Source: DASRBN01 sp035294305
GTDB taxonomy: Bacteria; Chloroflexota; Ktedonobacteria; Ktedonobacterales; Ktedonobacteraceae
Direction: 5' to 3'
Assembly (NCBI GenBank): GCA_035294305.1
Contig: DATGLD010000011.1
Location: 5,997-69,996 of the forward strand
Length of the DNA: 64,000 nt
This document shows positions 59,497 through 64,000 of the stretch, piece by piece; the stretch's first letter is position 1, and each line of letters begins with the position of its first letter. The notes under the pieces were generated by a model. That model saw only the letters and a list, made by a program, of their open reading frames with translations, did not search any database and was not told the DNA's origin. Made by a program: the position numbers and the translations under genes.

Positions 59497-60321
59497 ATGC
59501 TCATGCTGAATGCTCTGCTCGGTGATGCGCGCCTCTACCTGCGGCTGGTCGTGATGCAGATTCGCGCGCAGCTGCGTTATAAGGTCAACCTTCTTATAGA
59601 CATTACAACGTACTTTTTGATCACGGGACTTGAATTTGGTGCTATTATGCTGCTCTTTGGCCCTTTTCCCTCCATACTGGGTTGGCACATAGGCGAGGTG
59701 GCCTTTCTTTATGCCACGACATCGATCAGCTTTGGGCTGGCCGAATTATTCGGCGCGGGGATAGACGCTTTTGATATGACCATCCGGCGTGGCGAGTTCG
59801 ACCGCGTGCTATTGCGGCCCGTCAGCGCTTTCGTACAGGTGATAGGCAGCGATTTTCGCCTGCGCCGCTTCGGGCGATTGACGGAGGGACTGATGGCCTT
59901 TGGCATCGCGCTCAAACTCTTGCCCGCAATGACCTGGACGCCGTTGAAGCTGGTCCTGCTGCCGGTTGGCCTTGTGAGTGGCGCGGTCGTCTTCACTGCT
60001 ATCCTGTTGCTGGGGGCAACCATGTGTTTCTGGACGGTCGAAACAACAGAGTTGACCAATATCCTGACCTACGGTGGGCGCGAGATGCTGAGCTATCCAT
60101 TCTCGATCTACAATCAGAATTTGCAGCGTTTCTTCCTGTTCGTCGTTCCGCTGGCGTTTTGTTCCTACATTCCCGTATGCTACCTGCTGGGGCGCGACAT
60201 GCCGTTTGAGCTGCCAGGCGGCATCGCTTTTGCGGCTCCGCTGGTGGCGCTGTTTTTTGCACTGGCGTCAGGAGCCATCTGGCGCATCGGTGTGAACCAT
60301 TATCAAAGTACCGGCAGCTAA
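59497..60321 (+). CDS. ABC-2 family exporter permease (second subunit)
   Basis: A 274-residue permease, paralogous to the first. It has six hydrophobic helices, and GDARLYLRLVVMQIRAQLRYKVN leads in. IRRGEFDRVLLRPVSAFVQV corresponds to the first subunit's soluble loop, and SYPFSIYNQNLQRFFLFVVP is conserved. Start ATG at 59497 (or 59503) follows AAAAAGGAG. It pairs with the first permease and the ATPase encoded next. Confidence 0.9.
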   Translation: MLMLNALLGDARLYLRLVVMQIRAQLRYKVNLLIDITTYFLITGLEFGAIMLLFGPFPSILGWHIGEVAFLYATTSISFGLAELFGAGIDAFDMTIRRGEFDRVLLRPVSAFVQVIGSDFRLRRFGRLTEGLMAFGIALKLLPAMTWTPLKLVLLPVGLVSGAVVFTAILLLGATMCFWTVETTELTNILTYGGREMLSYPFSIYNQNLQRFFLFVVPLAFCSYIPVCYLLGRDMPFELPGGIAFAAPLVALFFALASGAIWRIGVNHYQSTGS

Positions 60322-60358
60322 TCAGCTATTGCTGAAAGTCGGGAAGGACTCCAGGCTG

Positions 60359-60428
60359 TGTCATGCTGAGCGCAACGAAGAATCTGTGCCCTGTCTCACC
60401 CAGATTCTTCGTTGCGCTCAGCATGACA
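60359..60428. repeat. 28-bp perfect palindromic repeat with 14-base loop
   Basis: TGTCATGCTGAGCGCAACGA continues to 60386 and its exact reverse complement spans 60401-60428. The TGCTGAGCG core with AACGAAGAATCT resembles palindromic elements widespread in many bacterial genomes. It lies 34 bases before the ATPase start and would form a strong hairpin in the mRNA. Confidence 0.8.
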
Positions 60429-60461
60429 TGGTCTGAAACGCAATGAAAGGAGATGTTTCAC

Positions 60462-61514
60462 ATGGAGACAATGATTGAGGCGGAAAATCTGCAGAAGACC
60501 TTTCGCGTAGCGCGCAGGCGACCAGGGCTGCTTGGGGGAATACGCAGCGTCGTGGACCCACAGGTGCGTATTGTGGAAGCGGTCAGCAACCTCTCGTTAC
60601 GCGTCGAACCCGGAGAAATGCTCAGTCTTGTTGGCCCGAACGGGGCGGGCAAATCCACGACGATAAAAATGCTAACGGGGATTCTTGTGCCTACAAGCGG
60701 CCATATACGGGTCGCGGGACTGGTGCCTATGCACCAGCGCCGCGCACTGGCATCACGCATCGGCGTTGTTTTTGGGCAACGCACGCAGCTGTGGTGGGAT
60801 CTGCCACTCATCGATTCGCTGCGCCTGCTGAGGCATCTGTATCGTGTGCCGGAGGAGCGATTTTCGGTCAATCTTGTCCGCTTGCGCTCGATGCTTGATC
60901 TCGACGAGTTTATTGATACGCCGGTGCGGCAGTTATCATTGGGACAGCGCATGCGTGGAGACCTGGCGGCTGCTCTGCTGCATGACCCGGAACTGCTCTA
61001 CCTGGATGAACCGACGATTGGCCTGGATGTGGTGGCGAAGGCGCGCATCCGCGAATTTTTGCTATCTATCAATGCCGAAAAAGGCGTAACGGTCTTGCTC
61101 ACTACGCATGATATGGACGACGTAGAGACGCTTTGCCCGCGTATGGTCATCATCGATCATGGGCGCAAGCTCTATGACGGGACGGTAAATGCCATTCGCG
61201 AACGCTTTGGTGGCGAGCGCACATTAATTGCCGTGTTGGACCCGGCTGAGATAGCAGCTATGCCACGCGACGCCGATGGGCAAACTGTAATTCATGATCT
61301 GCCTTATGGAGTGCGCCGGTTGCGAGCCGAAGGCCCGCGTATCTGGCTCAGCTTTGGTAAAGATGCTCTGCCCGCGCATGAACTGGTGGCCTGGTTGGGA
61401 GCGCGATACCGGCTGCGCGATGTGACCTTTCAGGAACCGGAGATCGAGGATGTGATCCGGCGCATCTATGAAGAAGGACTGCTGCTGTCGGAAGCTGAAA
61501 CAGTAAGCGGATAG
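60462..61514 (+). CDS. ABC-2 exporter ATP-binding protein
   Basis: A 350-residue ATPase that completes the permease-permease-ATPase set. Walker A is GPNGAGKST, the signature is QLSLGQRMRGDLAAAL (LSLGQ in place of LSGGQ), Walker B LLYLDEPTIGLD, H-loop TTHDMDD. A C-terminal domain of about 100 residues follows. A VFGQRTQLWWDLPLIDSLRLL segment after the Q-loop is typical of the COG4586 group. ATG at 60462 follows AAAGGAGA. A palindromic repeat separates it from the second permease gene. Confidence 0.93.
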   Translation: METMIEAENLQKTFRVARRRPGLLGGIRSVVDPQVRIVEAVSNLSLRVEPGEMLSLVGPNGAGKSTTIKMLTGILVPTSGHIRVAGLVPMHQRRALASRIGVVFGQRTQLWWDLPLIDSLRLLRHLYRVPEERFSVNLVRLRSMLDLDEFIDTPVRQLSLGQRMRGDLAAALLHDPELLYLDEPTIGLDVVAKARIREFLLSINAEKGVTVLLTTHDMDDVETLCPRMVIIDHGRKLYDGTVNAIRERFGGERTLIAVLDPAEIAAMPRDADGQTVIHDLPYGVRRLRAEGPRIWLSFGKDALPAHELVAWLGARYRLRDVTFQEPEIEDVIRRIYEEGLLLSEAETVSG

Positions 61515-61638
61515 TTGTATGCAGTTTCCAGGCCAATTGTAAGCTGCTCGCCGGAAAATTGTGTTCGTTTCCTGTTCGTGAGGCGTGATAAAGGTATCAG
61601 GAACTGTGGCAATTTGCTCATTAGAGAGGGGCTGCATC

Positions 61639-61880
61639 ATGCAAAAGCGAGTAGGAAACGTGCGCTGGTTTATTGCCACCTCTTTGAGTACTGGTATCGT
61701 CGTCAACTATCTGAACCGGGTAGCTATCTCGGCAGCCGCGAAACCGTTAATTGCCGAGTACCATTTGTCTAATGCCCGCCTGGGGCTCATTCTCTCATCC
61801 TTTCTCCGACCGATCCTGTACCATCGGTGCAACTGCCGATTGGTGCGTTGTTAGCGCTCGTTGCGCAAGCAGGAATGTAA
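61639..61880 (+). pseudogene. MFS transporter N-terminal relic
   Basis: ATG at 61639 opens a frame RWFIATSLSTGIVVNYLNR then AEYHLSNARLGLILSSF, the first helix and loop of MFS organic-anion/hexuronate type transporters (NYLDR pattern). The frame then turns into non-family sequence and ends at TAG 61852-61854. In another frame, VQLPIGALLALVAQAG appears, which fits the next helix, so a frameshift plus large deletion is likely. About 350 residues are missing. Confidence 0.75.
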
Positions 61881-61891
61881 CATCGTCAAGG

Positions 61892-62095
61892 TCAAGTCAG
61901 CGCTTCGCTCAAATCGCCTACAAGCTTCTGAATTTCACGTAGGCGGCGCTCTGCCAGTTCCACGTTTTCTAGCGCCTGGGCGAGAATGCGCTCTTCCCAG
62001 GAGGAATAGGAGCGAGCGATTTCAGGGTCAATCGAGCCTCCAAGAAGCTCAAGTGCGCGATGAAGTTTGCTTTCTTCGGTTTCGGTTGCCATCAT
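61892..62095 (-). CDS. Small helical protein of unknown function
   Basis: A 67-residue protein, charged and probably all helical: LHRALELLGGSIDPEIARSY then ALENVELAERRLREIQKLVG. The start has AAGGGGGG nine bases upstream. It has no membrane segment. I do not recognise a family; coiled-coil interaction or a regulatory role are possible. It lies next to an MFS relic on the opposite strand. Confidence 0.55.
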   Translation of the reverse strand: MMATETEESKLHRALELLGGSIDPEIARSYSSWEERILAQALENVELAERRLREIQKLVGDLSEALT

Positions 62096-62456
62096 GTTCT
62101 GCCCCCCTTCGTGCTCAAAGGTTCCACCAATGTACTGACGAGACTTACTCTAAAGCTGTAAAGACTGCTCGGAAATGATCGCGCTTCCCTACGTATTTGC
62201 TCTTAAAGAACATACGTTGACAAACGGTAAATGGTTGCATGAGATATGCCTGTGCCCCTGTTACACATTGTTTCATGTAAGCGCATCCACATATCTACTA
62301 TATTATAGTAGACGCCCAGGAATGCCAAATGGGGGCACCAACAGTCCTATTCTCTGCTGAAGTACCGTTTGGCTGCGCGACATTAGCCATACGTGGAGGA
62401 GGCGTGAGAAGGCAAAATAATCTGTAACTATTGTTGCTCTTCTCACACTTGCTGGC
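62096..62456. other. Intergenic region with an 8-bp palindrome
   Basis: TCTACTAT-ATT-ATAGTAGA at 62294-62312 is a perfect palindrome and a possible operator. Otherwise nothing coding was seen in the 361 bp. Confidence 0.45.
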
Positions 62457-62918
62457 CTATTTGACATTAACCGTCAGGTTCATATTTACGTGGATAGAGC
62501 AGTAAATATGAAATGTCCCGGCTGTGTTAAAAGGGCCTAGCTGGGTTGAACCGCCGTTAATCTGCACATTACTGATAGTAGGCGCTCCGGGCTCTTTTGC
62601 CGGTTGTGGATTACCGTTGACCCACGTGCCGTTTGAAAGTATGTGCAGGTATGACCCATCATCGACCAGTGTAAGCGTGGAACCCTTGCTGACATTCACG
62701 CAATTCTGCGCGAAGTTATCTACGGTCAAATGGACAGTTCCGTTTGGGCAACTACTTGAGCCAGAACCGCCCCCGCTAGCACTGCTTGTCGGAGTGCCGG
62801 TGTTGCTGCTTGCGCTTCCACCAGAGGTGCCTGGGCGTGAACAAGCGGCAAATAAGATACTGCCGAGTGCCAATGAAGCGAGTAATATCATCAGAATCCG
62901 AAATCGCTTACTATACAT
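62457..62918 (-). CDS. Cupredoxin-like lipoprotein
   Basis: A 153-residue lipoprotein. The signal peptide ends LFAAC with the lipidation cysteine at residue 26. A Ser/Gly/Thr-rich linker follows, then a beta-sandwich domain of about 95 residues. The type 1 copper ligand pattern is present: H in SYLHILS, then C, H and M in YCSIHVNMNL. Cupredoxins shuttle electrons or bind copper outside the membrane. No partner oxidase gene is in the window. Confidence 0.82.
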   Translation of the reverse strand: MYSKRFRILMILLASLALGSILFAACSRPGTSGGSASSNTGTPTSSASGGGSGSSSCPNGTVHLTVDNFAQNCVNVSKGSTLTLVDDGSYLHILSNGTWVNGNPQPAKEPGAPTISNVQINGGSTQLGPFNTAGTFHIYCSIHVNMNLTVNVK

Positions 62919-63341
62919 GCTCTTACTTCCTCTCAGATATGATTGTCAGAGTGCCGGGAAAAGGCTTCTTGAAGCGTGCCACAAGTTCGAAAATCTCTCT
63001 TGACTATTCTACTGAATACTATAGGAGTTTAAGCAAGCTCTTAGGAATAGGGTGTTTACCGTATGTTGCGTCGGGTGTATGCCTGATGTCTGCTGTTCTA
63101 CCTTAACAATTTATAATCTCTCCTTTAAAAAGGTTAAAATTCAGTTAGAGGACGATATAGAAGTGCTTAATTGGTTGTTAGTTTCGCTATACTGTGTTAT
63201 ACTAATTATATCCTGCATAGGACGTGCTGGGAAAACAACGCTGCGGACGTTGGAGAACTGATGCTAGCAGTTGAACAGTGAAGGTGGGCCTCCTCTCCTT
63301 AGAAAGAACAACGATGTTAGGTACAGAAAGGAAGGAAAAGT
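62919..63341. other. Intergenic region holding the SRPBCC gene promoter
   Basis: No gene is supported in these 423 bp. The region is AT-rich around 63100-63210. A promoter candidate is listed separately. Confidence 0.45.
63175..63203 (+). promoter_or_regulatory. Candidate promoter before the SRPBCC gene
   Basis: TTGTTA, a 17-base spacer and TATACT. It would leave a leader of about 130 bases. Confidence 0.55.
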
Positions 63342-64000
63342 ATGGCAGGTACAGGTAACATGGTTGAGCATCATGCCTCGGTAACGGTGAACGCACCGGT
63401 CCATCAGGTGTATAGCCTTTTCACACACTTTAACGATTTCCCCAAGTTCATGAGCTTTGTCAAGGAGGTCACCTACTACGATGATCAGCGCAGCCATTGG
63501 GTGGCCGATGTTGTTGGAGAACACCAGTGGGATGCCGTGAATGAAAACTGGGTCGAGGATCAGCAGGTTGCATGGCGTTCCTACAATGGTATGGAAAATG
63601 CGGGGAAAGTGACGTTCCAGCCCACTGGCACCAATCAGACACGTGTCGATGTCTATATCGATTACAGTCCGCCAGCCGGCGTGCTGGGTAACATTGGCGA
63701 AAAGTTAGGCGGCGGTCGCACTTTCCAAAGCCACTTGCAGCACGACCTCGATAACTTTGCCCGTATGGTAGACCAGGCCCCTCCGGGCGCTCTGGACCCC
63801 GAGTCTTCCAATTACCTCTTCCACGGGGGTAGTGCCGCTGCTAAAGGTACCACTACCGGCCGCCAGGATGCCACGATAGGCAGGGAACCGGATATTGGAA
63901 GTAGCACGCCTGCAACATCTGGTGGTACTTATGATACAGGAGCGCCGATCTATCCGGGTCAGACAGCCGGGCAGACCTCTCGTCCAGGGCCTATGAATAC
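63342..64000 (+). CDS. SRPBCC (polyketide cyclase/dehydrase-like) protein, 3' end cut by window
   Basis: 219 codons are present and the frame is open to the edge. It begins MAGTGNMVEHHASVTVNAPV. VHQVYSLFTHFNDFPKFMSFVKEV is the SRPBCC/COQ10 N-terminal pattern, and VDVYIDYSPPAGVLGNIGEKL fits the C-terminal helix lead-in. The domain ends near residue 148. After that comes a low-complexity Gly/Thr/Ser/Pro-rich tail that runs off the window. Members bind lipids or hydrophobic ligands; the ligand is unknown. GAAAGGAAGG is well placed. Confidence 0.88.
   Translation, partial: MAGTGNMVEHHASVTVNAPVHQVYSLFTHFNDFPKFMSFVKEVTYYDDQRSHWVADVVGEHQWDAVNENWVEDQQVAWRSYNGMENAGKVTFQPTGTNQTRVDVYIDYSPPAGVLGNIGEKLGGGRTFQSHLQHDLDNFARMVDQAPPGALDPESSNYLFHGGSAAAKGTTTGRQDATIGREPDIGSSTPATSGGTYDTGAPIYPGQTAGQTSRPGPMN

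Noticed and set aside
1..64000. CRISPR array or restriction/defence island
   Set aside because: No regularly spaced repeats and no cas, nuclease-helicase or methylase-restriction pairs were seen.

Overview
The window looks like a chromosomal stretch from a soil-type Chloroflexota bacterium, most likely a Ktedonobacteria relative. This is an inference from gene style: giant LuxR-type ATPase regulators, an MglA-type GTPase with roadblock partners, a DUF4388 protein, lipoprotein and exporter types without outer-membrane machinery, and a short dispersed repeat that spreads through intergenic space. No marker gene settles the taxonomy. Most of the DNA is housekeeping or transport coding sequence. 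There is no CRISPR array, prophage or complete insertion sequence.

Layout. 1-8 kb: a PLP-dependent D-cysteine desulfhydrase-like gene cut by the left edge, a large LuxR-type regulator, a stand-alone LuxR helix-turn-helix, a PIG-L / EamA / DinB run and a flavin oxidoreductase. 8-16 kb: an ABC ATPase relic, MurJ with a long cytosolic extension, a PIG-V-like mannosyltransferase, membrane proteins, and a two-component pair whose kinase lacks a sensor domain. 16-25 kb (mostly minus strand): FtsH, a site-2 protease with CBS domains, a metallophosphoesterase, an MFS relic, an S9 peptidase and a GT39-like enzyme. 25-30 kb: a tyrosine-recombinase-like protein with degenerate catalytic residues, a zinc-ribbon membrane protein, and comEC and comEA for DNA uptake. 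30-31 kb: a 127-bp MITE-like element with a 7-bp target duplication, and tRNA-Arg. 31-37.5 kb: a complete oligopeptide ABC importer (binding protein, two permeases, two ATPases). 37.6-41 kb: VKOR, an ABC-2 exporter and a tiny membrane protein. 41-45.7 kb: guaB behind an attenuator-like leader, two roadblock proteins with an MglA-type GTPase, and a DUF429 protein. 45.7-52.3 kb: an EamA transporter, DUF402, tRNA-Ser, DUF4388, an NtrC-like AAA+ protein with an altered GAFTGA loop, moeA and tRNA-Glu. 52.3-58 kb: a thiol-motif DUF929 protein, PAP2 phosphatase, lipid kinase, AidB-like dehydrogenase and a methyltransferase. 58-61.5 kb: a 36-bp perfect palindrome, a structured leader, and a permease-permease-ATPase exporter. 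61.5-64 kb: a second MFS relic, a small protein, a cupredoxin-like lipoprotein, and an SRPBCC protein cut by the right edge.

How genes work together: the opp cluster imports peptides. The comEA-comEC pair would bring DNA across the membrane. The roadblock-roadblock-GTPase trio is a likely small-GTPase switch with its regulators. The exporter at 58.5-61.5 kb is probably one transcription unit under RNA-level control. The strongest non-standard signals are the MITE, the repeat family that has entered coding sequence (S9 peptidase) and supplies a stop codon (LuxR regulator), the two attenuator-like leaders (guaB and the exporter), and three proteins with altered key motifs (recombinase, NtrC-like protein, ComEC).
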